64,000 nt of DNA. Source: Artemisia argyi. Lineage: Eukaryota > Streptophyta > Magnoliopsida > Asterales > Asteraceae. The notes under the pieces are model-generated. The model searched no databases and was not told the origin of the DNA. It saw nothing but the letters and a program-made list of their open reading frames with translations. The DNA is taken from positions 123,472,373-123,536,372 of the forward strand of contig CM060709.1 in assembly GCA_030686995.1 (NCBI GenBank), given 5' to 3'. Positions 1 to 12,176 of this stretch are shown in pieces; the first letter of the stretch is position 1; each line of letters begins with the position of its first letter. The position numbers and the translations under genes are program-made.

Positions 1-426
<426 letters not shown>

Positions 427-437
427 ATATCTACCCG

Positions 438-1545
438 TTAGATTGGATTCGTCCCGGAATCCAGAGTTGAATCGGTGCTCAGAGTTATCTTATCGAATAG
501 TTGTGGGTATTTGGCACGAATTTGATCCTCGCACTCCCAAGTGAACTCGGGGTCCTCTATTAGAGTTCCATCTGACCTTAACAATGGGAATGCGACTATG
601 CTTAAGTCGTTTGACCTCCCAATCCATAATTTCGACAGGTTCCTCAACAAAGTTCAACTTATCGTCGATTTTGATTTCTTTCAATGGAATCATAAGGATT
701 TCATCCGATAAACACTTTTTCAAATTTAACACGTGGAAGGTGTTGTGTACTCTGCTGAGCTCCTCAGGGAGTTCGAGTTTGTATGCCACAGGACCGATCC
801 TTTCAATGATCTCGAACGGTCGAACGTATCTTGGGTTTAACTTTCCACGTTTTCCAAACCTAATCATCCCTTTCCAAGGTGATACCTTTACCATGACCCT
901 GTCTCCAACTTGAAACTCCATTGGTTTCCTTCGCACATCGGCATAGCTCTTTCGCCGATCCCTGGCGGCTTGTAATCGTTGTCTAATCTTTACTATTTTC
1001 TCAGTGGTTTCAAGAATCAATTCGGGACCTGAGAGTTGTACATCTCCAATCTCAGCCCAACAAACTGGTGATCGACACTTTCTTCCATAAAGTGCTTCAA
1101 ACGGTGCGGCCTTAATACTGGCGTGATAACTGTTATTATATGAGAATTCTACTAATGGTAGGTGCTTATCCCAGCCTTTTTCAAAATCAATCACACATGC
1201 CCGAAGCATGTCCTCTAGGGTCTGAATAGTCCTTTCACTTTGACCATCGGTTTGTGGATGGTAAGTGGTACTCATATCTAACTTAGTCCCCAAGGCTTTC
1301 TGTAAAAATCGCTAAAAGTTAGACGTGAAACGGCTGTCTCGGTTGGAGATAATAGAAATCGGCACTCCATGCCATGAAACTATCTCCTTCAAGTATAAAC
1401 GCGCAAGGGTATCCATATCATCAGTCTCTTTGATTGGCAAGAAGTGCGCTGACTTCGTGAGACGATCGACAATAACCCAAATAGTGTCAAATCCACTCGA
1501 TGTCATGGGTAATTTCGTAATGAAGTCTATTGTAATCCTTTCTCA
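438..1545 (-). pseudogene. Element A integrase core and chromodomain-like tail, broken
   Basis: Read on the minus strand, this holds the Ty3 integrase core (TIDFITKLP, then SNRDSRFTS, then [13 protein letters not shown]) followed by the [13 protein letters not shown] and FHVLNLKKC region and a chromodomain-like end (VRWNSNRGP...[17 protein letters not shown]). The family's usual SDRD is SNRD here: codon AAC at 1342-1344 replaces the second catalytic Asp of the DDE triad, while the Glu in QSER is kept. A TGA at 1543-1545 and a TAG at 1312-1314 fall at usual Trp positions. One extra C near 545-549 shifts the frame within the chromodomain-like tail. The protein would have integrated element cDNA, with the tail guiding target choice. 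It is non-functional. Confidence 0.9.
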
Positions 1546-3139
1546 TTTCCACATTGGTAGCTCTAGTTGAATCAAAAGACTGGATGGTTTTTGATGCTCA
1601 GCCTTTACTCTTGAGCAGGTCAAACACTTACAGACATACTCTGCAATGTCAGCTTTCATGTTTGGCCACCAATACAACTTCTTAAGATCATGATACATTT
1701 TGTCCGAGCAAGGATGAATGGAATATTTAGACTTATGAGACTCATGCATGATGAGGTCTCGTATTCCTCCATAGAATGGAATCCAACTTCTGTCCTTGAA
1801 ACACAGCCTTCCATCTGGTTTCTTGACAAATCCATTCGTGCTTTCTGGCATGCCGTAAATCTTCTCGTGCGGTCTATTTTCTTCCTTAAGGGCCTCAGCT
1901 TGAACTTCAAGAATTTGAGACGAAAGTGGTGATCTAATTGTCATACCCAATGATCTAACTCTGAGGGGTCTAAGTCGTTCCTTTCGACTCAAGGCATCTG
2001 CTACAACATTTGCCTTCCCCGGGTGATAACGAATTTTGCAATCATAGTCACTTAGTAGCTCTAGCCATCGACGTTGCCTCATGTTCAACTCCTTTTGATC
2101 TAAAATGTGCTGAAGACTTTTGTGATCGGTGAAGACCGTACACTTGGTTCCATATAGGTAGTGTCTCCATATCTTAAGAACGAATACTACCGCTCCTAGT
2201 TCTAGATCATGAGTAGTGTAGTTTTCCTCGTGGGGTTTAAGTTGTCTAGAAGCGTAAGCGATTACTTTAAGTCTTTGCATCAATACGGCACCCAAACCTT
2301 GGATTGATGCATCGCAATATACCACGAAATCCTCACTTCCTTCGGGTAATGCTAATATCAGTGCTTCACAAAGCTTCTGCTTCAAAAACTGAAATGCCAA
2401 TTCTTGCTCTTCTCCCCAGTCAAACTTCTTCTTCTTTTGTGTTAACTCAGTCAAAGGCTTAGAAATCCTTGAAAATCCTTCAATAAATCTCCGATAGTAG
2501 CCGACAAGACTTAAAAATTGGCGTATCTTGGTAGGACTCATAGGTGACGCCGAATTTTTAACAGCTTCGATCTTGGCGGGATCAACATGAATACCCTTAC
2601 TGTCTATAACATGCCCAAGAAATTGTACCTTCTCAATCCAAAAATCACACTTGGAGAATTTGGCGTATAATTTCTCTTCTTTGAGCAGTGTTAGTATATC
2701 CTTTAAGTGTTCTGCGTGCTCTTCCTTACTACGTGAATAGATAAGGATATCATCGATGAATACAATCACAAACTTATCCAAATAGGGTTTGCACACCCGG
2801 TTCATTAAGTCCATAAATACAACGGGTGCATTTGTTAGACCGAATGTCATTACTTGGAATTCGTAGTGGTCGTATCCCATCCAGAAAGCCGTCTTAGGAA
2901 TATCTTCTTCCCTAACTCTCAGTTGGTGATAACCTGATCTCAAATCAATCTTCGAGTAAACACTCGATCCTTGTAGTTGGTCAAACAGATCGTCAATCCT
3001 TGGCAACGGATATCGATTCTTTACCGTAAGTTAGTTCAACTCACGATAATCGATACACATCCTGAAGGTTCCATCCTTCTTCTTTACAAACAACACGGGT
3101 GCTCCCCACGGTGATGAACTTGGGCGAATTAATCCTTTA
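1546..3139 (-). pseudogene. Element A reverse transcriptase, RNase H and integrase zinc region, broken
   Basis: The longest open part (1546-3006) reads RT from the [11 protein letters not shown] motif, with the catalytic FIDDILIYS, then RNase H ([25 protein letters not shown]) and the integrase HHCC region ([19 protein letters not shown]...[14 protein letters not shown]). Just upstream, frame 3139-3007 still reads [20 protein letters not shown] and MCIDYRELN, but a TAA at 3031-3033 follows ELN. HPCSDK replaces the usual HPGSDK. The first RT residues lie beyond insertion B, at 11409-11471. The product would be an RNA-templated DNA polymerase with RNase H. The stop and insertion B inactivate it. 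Confidence 0.93.
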
Positions 3140-3144
3140 TCTGA

Positions 3145-4565
3145 TGATGCGTAGGGGTTGCACCAGGCTTTACCTCTCGAGGGATCTCGAGAAGCTTACA
3201 ACCCCCACCAGGCAGTGTACCTGATCGATGTAGTATAGTATAATGACAAGTACCGGGGGATTGATCGTTCAGCTAGGAATAGTGTCGCTAGGATTAGAAA
3301 ACCTAAAGACTAGGTCTAGAGATGAGGGATGATTCTTTTTGTATTTTTATATTTTTATGAAAGCAAGTAAAAATCTTGGTTTTGAAGGAGTTGGGCGGAA
3401 TTAGTTGCTAGTCAACTAACCCAATACTAAGATGCAATCAAAATAAAATACTAGAAATGAAAATAAAACTAAATTATACTAAAGTTGTGAGCAATATGTG
3501 GGAGAATTGTGTTTACTTAGATTTCACTACTCCCTAGATATCTTTTACACGTTAATTACTTGTTATAGTTGCGTGGATGACGGATTGTATTCCTTAATAC
3601 CATTCATGGGGTGGTGTACTTACTTCCCCAATCCTATGAGTGCCTACTTCACTCCTATGTCGAGCCGGCTAAGAAGCTCCTAACATGGGATCATTAGAAT
3701 TTACTCATGCATTAAATACAACCAGTAAAACCTAGTACACATCGGTTCATGTTTCCTAAGACGTTCAAGCATGTTACACAATGGAGATCTGCCAGTTTTC
3801 TTAAGCCTAACATTGAAATCATTCATCCAATACAACCATAAACAAGTAATCAACGCATAATTAACATCTAGGTTTCATTAGATCTAAGCAAACACAAGAT
3901 AAATCTAGCCTAGCATGTTGAAATCAAGACAAGTAAAAGATATAATCAACCAACACATAGACATATTGATTGAATTAAAGAGAAGACTTATCTTAATAGC
4001 ACATGAAAGGATTCAAGGGGTGAAAACCCTTGAAAGTACTGTAAAATATGAGCTAGGGTTTACAAAGTTCGGCCCTAATTATCTCCACACAAGTTTCTCC
4101 CTAATGAATGAAAAATAGAAAACTATATATAGAGTTTAGTAGGTGACGGCGTCAAGAACAAAGGTCTGACGCCATCATCTCGCCGCCAAATAGTTCCTCG
4201 GACTGCCTAGATCTGGGTCTGATGCCGTCATGTAGTCTCCTTATGCAGGCCGTCACAAATTTAACTCTTGACGCCCTTGTTGTGACGCCGTCAGGTTTGC
4301 ACTGGGTCGTCACCACTTTTACTCCTGACGCCGTTAGGGTCTTCCTCTTGACGCCGTCAGGTACTGTTTTCAGCATGGAAAATTAAGTCTTTGGCGTTTT
4401 CTTCACTTTTAAGCTCCAAAAACGTCCGAATTGCTTCCTTTTCCAGACTTCGCTCCTAAAGTACCTAAAATCACAAAAGGAACGATTTAGGGTAATATTT
4501 GATCAAATAAATTCAATTCCGGGCTTAAATGACCCCCTAAAAGTGGTTCATTTTTCGCCTCATCA
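3145..4565 (-). repeat. 3' LTR of element B
   Basis: 1421 bases, with inner edge ...gcctcatca and outer edge tgatgcg.... It contains a TATA box and palindrome array (4123-4359). Small ORFs inside it (such as 3498-3683 and 3915-4118) recur in every LTR of this family and are not genes. Its middle part is closer to the 3' LTR of element E than to its own partner (see findings). Confidence 0.94.
4123..4359 (-). promoter_or_regulatory. LTR core promoter with TGACGGCGTCA array (element B 3' LTR)
   Basis: TATA box ctatatatag at 4123-4132. On the element's upstream side lie several copies of the palindrome TGACGGCGTCA or one-base variants, out to 4359. TGACG is the known core bound by plant TGA-type bZIP factors; that these sites are bound here is inference. 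Confidence 0.6.
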
Positions 4566-7040
4566 TATACCCTTACACTTGAGATTTGCTTGTCCTCAAG
4601 CAAATGCGCTTTTATTCTAATCAAAAATACAAGTTAGGGGTCATTTAACACTAATATAAAAGTAATTACAACAAATAATCGTTCCACTAAAGACCAAAGA
4701 CAAGCATGGAGGTCATACATTAGCACCTCACAAATAGTGTTTAGATACTCACATCTCTCGGGTGTAATAAAGTAATATCACAATATGGAAACGGAAGATA
4801 TCTTTCACTACCTGTCATAGCAAAATAGATTACCATAGGCTTGGGAAAGGATCAAACCTCCACCACATGGCGTAAGCACCTAGGATAAACTATCAAAGAG
4901 GTCTTTTAAAGGGTTGTAACGTTAGGTGTAGGGATATGGAATACACGGTTTTGTTGGATATAGGCAGTCTTTACTGGTGGCGAGTTAACAATCTTGTTTA
5001 ATTACATGTACAATATGGCATTGCTAAGCCAAGACTAGACTCGACTTAAGCTAATAAATGAAAAATAACAAAAACATAAAATAAACATAGAATGGAAACG
5101 GGATGGTAGTCCGTATGTTTTTTTCTCTGTTCTTTTTCAATTTTTTTTTTATTTTTTTTATTTTTTTTATTTATTTTTTTGTGCATACACTTTTACCCTA
5201 CCATCCAAAATAATAAATCATAGGGAATGAAAATTCCCCTTACACTTAAATTTTTACATACTTTACAATAAACTAATCTAACGACTCGAATTAAGAAAAT
5301 CAAAACAGTTGGAGTACTTTTAAGATTAACGCACATACGGGGGTAATATATTATGTTCTTCCCCATTACTCTATAAAATAAGTACTTTACCCATGAGTCC
5401 CAATCGTCCCAAAACAATATGTACAAGGATATGACTCGACTTAGCAACCATGTAATCAATTAGATAGTTAACTTAGGGTTTAACATATAACAATAATGCA
5501 CTAAAGATGAGTGCATACACGGAAGGCTAAGGCGATTTGGGTGTACATTTAAGTGGGGTGTAACAAATTCTTCCTTTAAGTAAGATGCTTAAAGTTAGAA
5601 ACGAAAAGATAGGCTCGGAGGGGTGTACTAGGGGTTTCGTGTACTAAAAATGAGTACAACGCTAAGGGTGTAGGAAAAATTAGTTGACTTAACTAGCCAA
5701 GTAATATGACTTAAATGGTCAAGTAATTATGATACGGGTTTAACACAAGGGTGATCCTAATGCCTCTTATCATGTAGTAAATCCTACTACACGAATGTAG
5801 TCTCACTAGCGGTCTCGGGATGCATCAGTAACGCAAGTTCTAGAATCTAAATGCTACCGGTACACTCATAAGCACTAATAGTAAATGCTTTTCCTATCAA
5901 ATCTAAAGGCAAACCTCACATATTTGGGTGGAAAATTTTTCTGAATTGTACGGTTTTGTGCTAGTCATACAATCTCCTATCCATGAGATGCTTGCTATGG
6001 CTAAAGTTTCACTCCTAAATGTTGTAAAAATTTTTAAATTTGGCGCTAAAATTGCACTAACAAGTATTTCTCATAGTTTGATTACACATCTACTATCAAG
6101 CAAACAAACTCAAGCGAAAGTGTATCTGTAAGGTATCATCATTTTACCCTCCCCTTACACTTAGGATGAACATTGTCCCCAATGTTCAAGTAAAGAATGT
6201 AAAAGTGAAATAAGTAAAACGAATGAAATCAAATACTCCCCTGATTCGCTCGGTATGGATAATAAGGTGGCCAGGTTAGATCTTCCTCCAAGAAAATGAA
6301 CAATCAAAGCATCCCTTCCAGAAAAATAAATCATCTTCTTGTCATACATAACCTGTAAAACCTGAGAAAACAGACAAGGCAACCTCGCATAAAATCGGCG
6401 GCAATCTAGATATGCTAATAAATCCTAGAAAACAAAATAAGATATAATGCTTGTGGAATGATGTTTGCAGATTTCCTGTAGATTACAAAACTAAAGAATT
6501 AGCAAAAACTCTAAGACTCCGTTAGAAAATACAAAACTGGTAAAATTTCCAGATTTTTACACGTGACACAGTCAAGAGTAAACTCGTGAAGCCGTCAGAA
6601 GTGACCTGCAGAAATTCTTATGTTAAGTTTCCGGAAAATTTCTGGAAAAACTTGGTCCTACTTCCTGGAAAATCCTGCAAAACATCATTATGACTCGATA
6701 CAAGCATTTGACTCTAACAAATACGAATATACATGTTTACTTAATATTGTGGAGAATCATGATCGATTTTGTTTCTTAAAAACATATTTGGGGTTTCCCC
6801 TTACCCTTATCTTTTGAAAAAATACCTTTGGATGAAGTTAAGACTAGGCCAAACAACAAAGTAAAGTATTTCCACTTTTTAGTTTTAGAAACATGATCTA
6901 CCAACAATAAAAACAAAGCATGCATACGGAAGCAAATAACAAACAAACAAAATAAAAATCACACAAAATCATGGGTTGCCTCCCAAGAAGCGCTTTTCTT
7001 TATTTACGAGCCTTGTAGCTAGACTCAAGGTCATTGGTTA
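4566..7040 (-). other. Conserved non-coding 3' region of element B
   Basis: No credible ORF is present. The region matches 58829-61320 of G and the reverse complement of 36167-38677 of E almost throughout. It holds the stem-loops TTTGCTTG/CAAGCAAA (4585-4612 area) and GAACATTG/CAATGTTC (6160-6190 area), a poly-T tract near 5130-5180, repeated purine tracts of the form AAGTGTAAGGGGA on the minus strand, and the motif TGGGAGGCAACCCA at 6972-6986. Such stem-loop plus purine motifs are common upstream of the 3' LTR in Athila/Tat elements. The tract beside the LTR (tatacccttacactt) is the likely polypurine primer. Confidence 0.75.
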
Positions 7041-8168
7041 CTACGTGACCTCATTGTTGGTTTCACTCTCTAGGTCATCTCCTATACCAGTATCGCTTTC
7101 ATAGTGCAAGTATTTTGGGTCTTCGAACTCAAAGACATCTTTTCGATACTTAGAACCAAGTTTACTAACATCTTGAAAGAACCCACATGATAGATCAGAA
7201 GTGTTCTTACATCCTCTCCGCACATCTTCATCACACAAAATAAGTTGGGAACTTAGCCTATCAAGCCCGTCACAATCGATTTCCTTGAGATCTTTTCTCT
7301 TGTAGGGTGTTTGGTATGAAACCCTCTTAATTCCATCAGTGAAGGTCATGATTCCGTTCTGATCGTCAAGTATTAAATTAGTGATTTCACAAAAGGGTGC
7401 TCCAAAAACGACTTGTGATAACCTCGGGTCGACATAATCTTCGATGTTGTCCACGATCGTAAATTCCATAGTGAATGCCATATTTCCTACGAACACCTGG
7501 ATTTCATGATCCCTACCAACCACTTTCTCGCCCTTATAAATCATTCCCCATCTACATATGTTGTTATAGTGGAATAGGGACATAAAATTCTTAGGTAGGA
7601 ATACGTTAATGTAGACGTTATCGAAATACTTATGACCGATCATGCAGGGAATTTTGAGATTATTCGGATCACGCCTCCTTATCTTCCCCGATCCTCCATC
7701 CCTTAATCCATAAAGATTCCCTTCAAGGGAAGGACGATACTCGTACATCTCCTCATTACCCCTACGAAAAATTACCTTCTTGACACCATTGGTGAACAAT
7801 GCACTACCATCCTTCTCGTCAAGGATTACTCCCAATTCATTGATAAATGGTTTCCCTAGAACAAGGTTGGTTAATGTTTGATTGGTGACAGGGTCTATGT
7901 TATCGACCACAGTGAGGTCAATGTTGTAAACAAGTTCTCCAATCACGATTGATAAATCTTTTATTACCCTTACGTTATTGACTATCTCACACACCATGCG
8001 TTCAGGGAAGGCTTCGTGGTATAGGAAAAGGGGGATTATGTTGACGTGGAGGCTAGGATCTATATGACTATTGGTTAAGAGCTTTTTCTTAATAGTGCAG
8101 GAAATCTTGAAAACTTTAGAGTCGCTTTCCTCAGTCCTATCACTATTCCCACTAGTAATATCCTCCAT
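7041..8168 (-). CDS. Element B protease-like protein with two degenerate retropepsin-like units
   Basis: 375 residues, opening MEDITSGNSD. Two similar units follow each other: the first has HIDPSLHVNIIPLFLYHEAF, VVDNI, NLVLGKPFI and GSALFTNGVKKVIF; the second has YINVFLPKNFMSLFHYNNI, IVDNI, VVFGAPF and GIMTFTDGIKRVSY. The layout matches the ADLG...LLVGRGF pattern of G's retropepsin-like domain, but neither unit has a D-T/S-G active site. The first keeps only an Asp in IDPS. It overlaps the end of the gag frame by 94 bases in another frame, so a frameshift may have separated one gag-protease polyprotein. I remember similar proteins being common in Anthemideae genomes. Protease activity is unlikely. 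Confidence 0.6.
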   Translation of the reverse strand: MEDITSGNSDRTEESDSKVFKISCTIKKKLLTNSHIDPSLHVNIIPLFLYHEAFPERMVCEIVNNVRVIKDLSIVIGELVYNIDLTVVDNIDPVTNQTLTNLVLGKPFINELGVILDEKDGSALFTNGVKKVIFRRGNEEMYEYRPSLEGNLYGLRDGGSGKIRRRDPNNLKIPCMIGHKYFDNVYINVFLPKNFMSLFHYNNICRWGMIYKGEKVVGRDHEIQVFVGNMAFTMEFTIVDNIEDYVDPRLSQVVFGAPFCEITNLILDDQNGIMTFTDGIKRVSYQTPYKRKDLKEIDCDGLDRLSSQLILCDEDVRRGCKNTSDLSCGFFQDVSKLGSKYRKDVFEFEDPKYLHYESDTGIGDDLESETNNEVT

Positions 8169-9811
8169 TTTTCTCTCGGTTCCTTTATAATAGATTTACC
8201 AAAAATGGCTGGATTTCTCGTATGCACTTCCGATCTCTCTTTCCCCTCATCCGATTTGCTAGACTCTTGCGTGGCGGACTGCTCGAATGAGTTGGTAAGG
8301 CATTTGGCCAATTCGTGGTCCAACCTTGAGGTTTCATCTTTAGCTGTATGACCCATATTTCCAGTTTGTTGTTGGTTCAGGTTAGGTGTAGAAGCAGATA
8401 TCGTGGTGATAGTGTTTATGAAATGGATCGGTCCTAGGGGATTGACAGGGTCTTTCGCTTTTGGTAATAGATGTTTAAATAGCTTACTAGGACTTTTTAT
8501 TTTCACAGGAGAATCTGGCTGATTCATGATGGTAACAGATTTGACCTCTTCAGCTTGAATCGGTTTATTAACAGCGTGCTCTTTGATAGCAGTTAACATA
8601 TTACAAATCTTGTTGTTCATATCGGCTTGCTGCTGTCTAAATTTAGCCTCGAGCGTAGAGAGCTGCAATTCTTGAGATAGAATGAATTTTCGCAAGGCAT
8701 CTTCACAGCTTTGCCTAGGAGTGCTCTGTGATGGAAAATGCTCGGACCATTTGAGTGGGGAGGAGTCATTGAAGGATACGCTCCGCGTTTGGTACCCTCT
8801 GTAATTAGGTTTATCCTTCCATGCCTCATAGGCCTCGTCAGAGTTTCGAGGGCCTCGACCAACGTGTGATGATGTGAATTCGTTATAAGCGCGTTTTGGA
8901 AGCTCCATGCAGTTATGAGTTTCGTGAGGGCCATTACACAATTTACATGCAGAAGCGATTCTGCTCACTTGGCTTGAAGGCTTTTGAGCTTCGTAAGATT
9001 TCATGAGAGACTTGACTCGACCTTCAAGTTCCATGGTCCTATGGTCGGGAGTGCTAGAATTGTTTGAAGGCAAAGATATTGCCTTGACCGTTTTGTTCAA
9101 ATCACGGGGATCATTCCAACTTTCGTTGTCATAGAGAGCAAGATCTTCTATGAGTTCCCATGATTGTTCCGCACTTAGATCACGTAGCTTACCACCGGCC
9201 GATTGGTCAATGGCTCGCCTTGTGGAGAGATCGATATGGTCATAGAAGATTTGGACTTGGAGCCAAAGATCTATGCCATGATGAGGGACTTTTTGGAGTA
9301 AGTCCTTGAATCGAGTCCATGCTTCATAAAGAGTTTCATTTTGACGTTGTTGGAACATCAAGATGTCATTTCTAAGCTTAGTAGTTCTCCCCGGTGGGAA
9401 AAATTGAGCAAGGAAACGAGTGGTGAGATCATCCCATGAGGTGATGGATCCCGCGGGTAATCGCTCAAGCCAATGGCTAGCTTGATCACATAGAGAGAAT
9501 TGGAATAGGCGTAATCGGGTTGACTCTCTAGTTGTGACATCAAGGTCTATAAAATCTACGATTTTTAGGAAATCCTTGAGGTGTTGGTTTGGATCTTCGG
9601 AACTAAGTCCATGGAATGCACATCCGCTTTGCACCAACCGGATGGTTTCGGATCGCAAGGGGGTCACATTGGCTCCGGTGAGCTCAATGGTGTTTCAGTA
9701 GCCTTGGTGGCTAGGTCGGGAATATTCTCCTAAGGTTCGGGGCCTAAGAGGTTCTAGTGGTGGGTTTTGTTGTGGTGGGATGACGGGTTCAAAGATGTTC
9801 CCATCGTCCAT
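8075..9811 (-). pseudogene. Element B gag, with one in-frame stop near the start
   Basis: From an ATG at 9811 the frame reads MDDGNIFEPVIPPQQNPPLE, then meets TGA in the codon after HQGY where copy G has CGA; from there it is open to 8075 (530 residues from MTPLRSE). The capsid-like gag domain runs from ASHWLERLPAGS through LAQFFPPGRTTKL and NETLYEAWTRFKDLL. A short zinc knuckle CKLCNGPHETHNC follows at about residue 240, then an acidic, low-complexity tail. Gag packages the element RNA into virus-like particles. The single stop is a C-to-T change, so this copy probably lost function late. Confidence 0.85.
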
Positions 9812-9982
9812 GATGTCGGTTGGTGAAGAGTTACGAACAAAAACACAAAGAAATAAGATAGACTAAAGAGATCCTAAAAATAAAAATAAAATCTTACTAG
9901 AAAGGAATCTAGTAAGTAGACCTAATAAAAAGAGATTCTAACCTAGACAATAACTATTCCCCGGGCTGCAGCGCCAAAAACT
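9812..9982 (-). other. Element B 5' leader and primer binding site
   Basis: Next to the 5' LTR, at 9959-9976, the minus strand reads TGGCGCTGCAGCCCGGGG. This corresponds to TGGCGCCGTTGCCGGGG in element E, which is complementary to the 3' end expected for plant tRNA-Asp. The centre differs, so priming may have been weaker or by another tRNA. The rest of the leader matches 34612-34770 of E. Confidence 0.7.
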
Positions 9983-11403
9983 TGATGCGTAGGGATTGCA
10001 CCAGACTTTACCTCTCGAGGGATCTCGAGAAGCTTACAACCCCCACCAGGCAGTGTACCTGATCGATGTAGTATAGTATAATGACAAGTACCGGGGGATT
10101 GATCGTTCAGCTAGGAATAGTGTCGCTAGGATTAGAAAACCTAAAGACTAGGTCTAGAGATGAGGGATGATTCTTTTTGTTTTTTTATATTTTTATGAAA
10201 GCAAGTAAAAATCTCGGGTTTAAAGGAGTTGGGCGGAATTAGTTGCTAGTCAACTAACCCAATACTAAGATGCAATCAAAATAAAATACTAGAAATGAAA
10301 ATAAAACTAAATTATACTAAAGTTGTGAGCAATATGTGGGAGAATTGTGTTTACTTAGATTTCACTACTCCCTAGATATCTTTTACACGTTAATTACTTG
10401 TTATAGTTGCATGGATAACGGATTGTATTCCTTAATACCATTCATGGGGTGGCGTACTTACTTCCCCAATCCTATGAGTGCCTATTTCACTCGTATGTCG
10501 AGTCGCCTAAGAAGCTCCTAACATGGGATCATTAGAATTTACTCATGCATTAAATACAACCAATAAAACCTAGTATACATCGGTTCATGTTTCCTAAGAC
10601 GTTCAAGCATGTTACACAATGGAGATCTGCCAGTTTTCTTAAGCCTAACATTGAAATCATTCATCCAATACAACCATAAACAAGTAATCAACACATAATT
10701 AACATCTAGGTTTCATTAGATCTAAGCAAACACAAGATAAATCTAGCCTAGCATGTTGAAATCAAGACAAGTAAAAGATATAATCAACCAACACATAGAC
10801 ATATTGATTGAATTAAAGAGAAGACTTATCTTAATAGCACATGAAAGGATTCAAGGGGTGAAAACCCTTGAAAGTACTGTAAAATATGAGCTAGGGTTTA
10901 CAAAGTTCGTCCCTAATTATCTCCACACATTTTTCTCTCTAATGAATGAAAAATAGAAAACTATATATAGAGTTTAGTAGGTGACGGCGTCAAGAACAAA
11001 GGTCTGACGTTGTCATCTCGCCGCCAAATAGTTCCTCGGATTGCCTAGATCTGGGTCTGACGCCGTCATGTAGTCTCCTTATGCAGGCCGTCACAAATTT
11101 AACTCTTGACGCCCTTGTTATGACGCCGTCAGGTTTGCACTGGGTCGTCACCACTTTTACTCCTGACGCCGTCAGGGTCTTCCTCTTGACGCCGTCAGGT
11201 ACTGTTTTCAACATGGAAAACTAAGTCTTTGGCGTTTTCTTCACTTTTAAGCTCCAAAAACGTCCGAATTTCTTCCTTTTCCAGATTTCACTCCTAAAGT
11301 ACCTAAAATCACAAAAGTAACGATTTAGGGTAATATTTGATCAAATAAATTCAATTCCGGGCTTAAATGACCCCCTAAAAGTGGTTCATTTTTTGCCTCA
11401 TCA
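9983..11403 (-). repeat. 5' LTR of element B
   Basis: 1421 bases, the same length as its partner, TGATG...CATCA. It differs from the left LTR at scattered sites, for example agattgc/aggttgc near the outer edge and ccaataaaacc/ccagtaaaacc in the middle. This was the transcription-driving copy. Confidence 0.94.
10961..11197 (-). promoter_or_regulatory. LTR core promoter with TGACGGCGTCA array (element B 5' LTR)
   Basis: TATA box ctatatatag at 10961-10970. Repeats of TGACGCCGTCA or close variants lie on the promoter-upstream side and end at 11187-11197. One copy near 11005 is mutated to tgacgttgtca. Confidence 0.6.
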
Positions 11404-11408
11404 TCTGA

Positions 11409-12176
11409 CAATTCCTGCAATTGCTCAGATAACTCCTTCATTTCCGACGGTGCTAGCCTATAGGGTGCTCATGCTACGGGTGCTGCTCCTTGAACCAATG
11501 CAATTTGAAATTCCACTTGACGAGTAGGCGGAAGGCCAGGCAAGTCCTCAGGAAACACTTCAGGAAAGTTCCCGACTACTGGCACATCCTCAAGTCGCTT
11601 CTCCCCCGACTTTTTCTCAGTGACTTGAGCCAAAAAGACTTGACATCCTCGTTCGATGTACTTCACAACTTTGACGCAAGAAATGATGCTCAGACGTGTT
11701 TTACTTCGCTCGCCGCGAACAATTAGGATTTCGTCATTCAGCGGGATGTGAACAACCTTCTCGTCACAAGTGATTTTAGTGCGGTTCTTGGATAGCCAAT
11801 CCATTCCTATAACAACGTCGAAACTACCAAGTCTAATAGGCATAAGGTCAATGACGAATGGTGTGTCTAGTAGGCGTAGGGTGCAACCCCGGAGTATAGT
11901 GTTAGTGCTTACTAGCTTTCCATCGGCTAGTTCTATCTCGTATGTGGTGTCTAGTTTGGTTGCTGTAATATTAAGTAGAGGTGCAAGAGAAATAGATACG
12001 AAACTTTGATCAGCTCCGGAATCAAATAAAACCTTAATGAGGCGGTTGTTTAGAAAGAACGTACCTGTGACTACGTTCGGATCTTGCTGGACATTTCCAT
12101 CTCCCAGCACGTATGCTCTCCTACGTGCATTGTTGTCCTTGTTTGGGCACTGACGCCTGTAGTGTCCTTTCTCTCC
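11409..12176 (-). pseudogene. Element A protease and start of RT
   Basis: The retropepsin active site is intact as [13 protein letters not shown], followed by [13 protein letters not shown], the usual Ty3 pattern, then [14 protein letters not shown] and [19 protein letters not shown] at 11469-11471 replaces the residue after GAAPVA. The frame then continues APYRLAPSEMKELSEQLQELSD up to insertion B. The enzyme would cleave the gag-pol polyprotein. Apart from the stop it is well kept. Confidence 0.92.

Larger units (their letters stand above)
3145..11403 (-). mobile_element. Element B: non-autonomous LTR retrotransposon (LARD-like, Athila/Tat-type primer site)
   Basis: Two LTRs of exactly 1421 bases, each running TGATG...CATCA, are flanked by the target duplication tctga (3140-3144 and 11404-11408). 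It sits in the RT of element A: the A frame reads ELSD on the right and [10 protein letters not shown] on the left. The interior (4566-9982) has a primer site next to the right LTR, a gag ORF and a protease-like ORF, then about 2.5 kb of non-coding DNA. There is no RT, RNase H or integrase, so it must have used enzymes from another element. The two LTRs differ at only scattered bases, so insertion was fairly recent compared with A. Confidence 0.93.

Noticed and set aside
584..913. 109-codon plus-strand ORF across the A integrase
   Set aside because: Antisense shadow of the integrase frame.
3498..4118. Small ORFs of 61 and 67 codons shared by several LTRs
   Set aside because: They are shared because the LTRs are shared. 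They lie after the TATA box in untranslated leader.
4152..4376. 74-codon PDGVK-type ORF recurring in every B/E LTR
   Set aside because: Its repeats come from the TGACGGCGTCA array and TATA-upstream DNA; it is promoter sequence, and the frame is lost in G.
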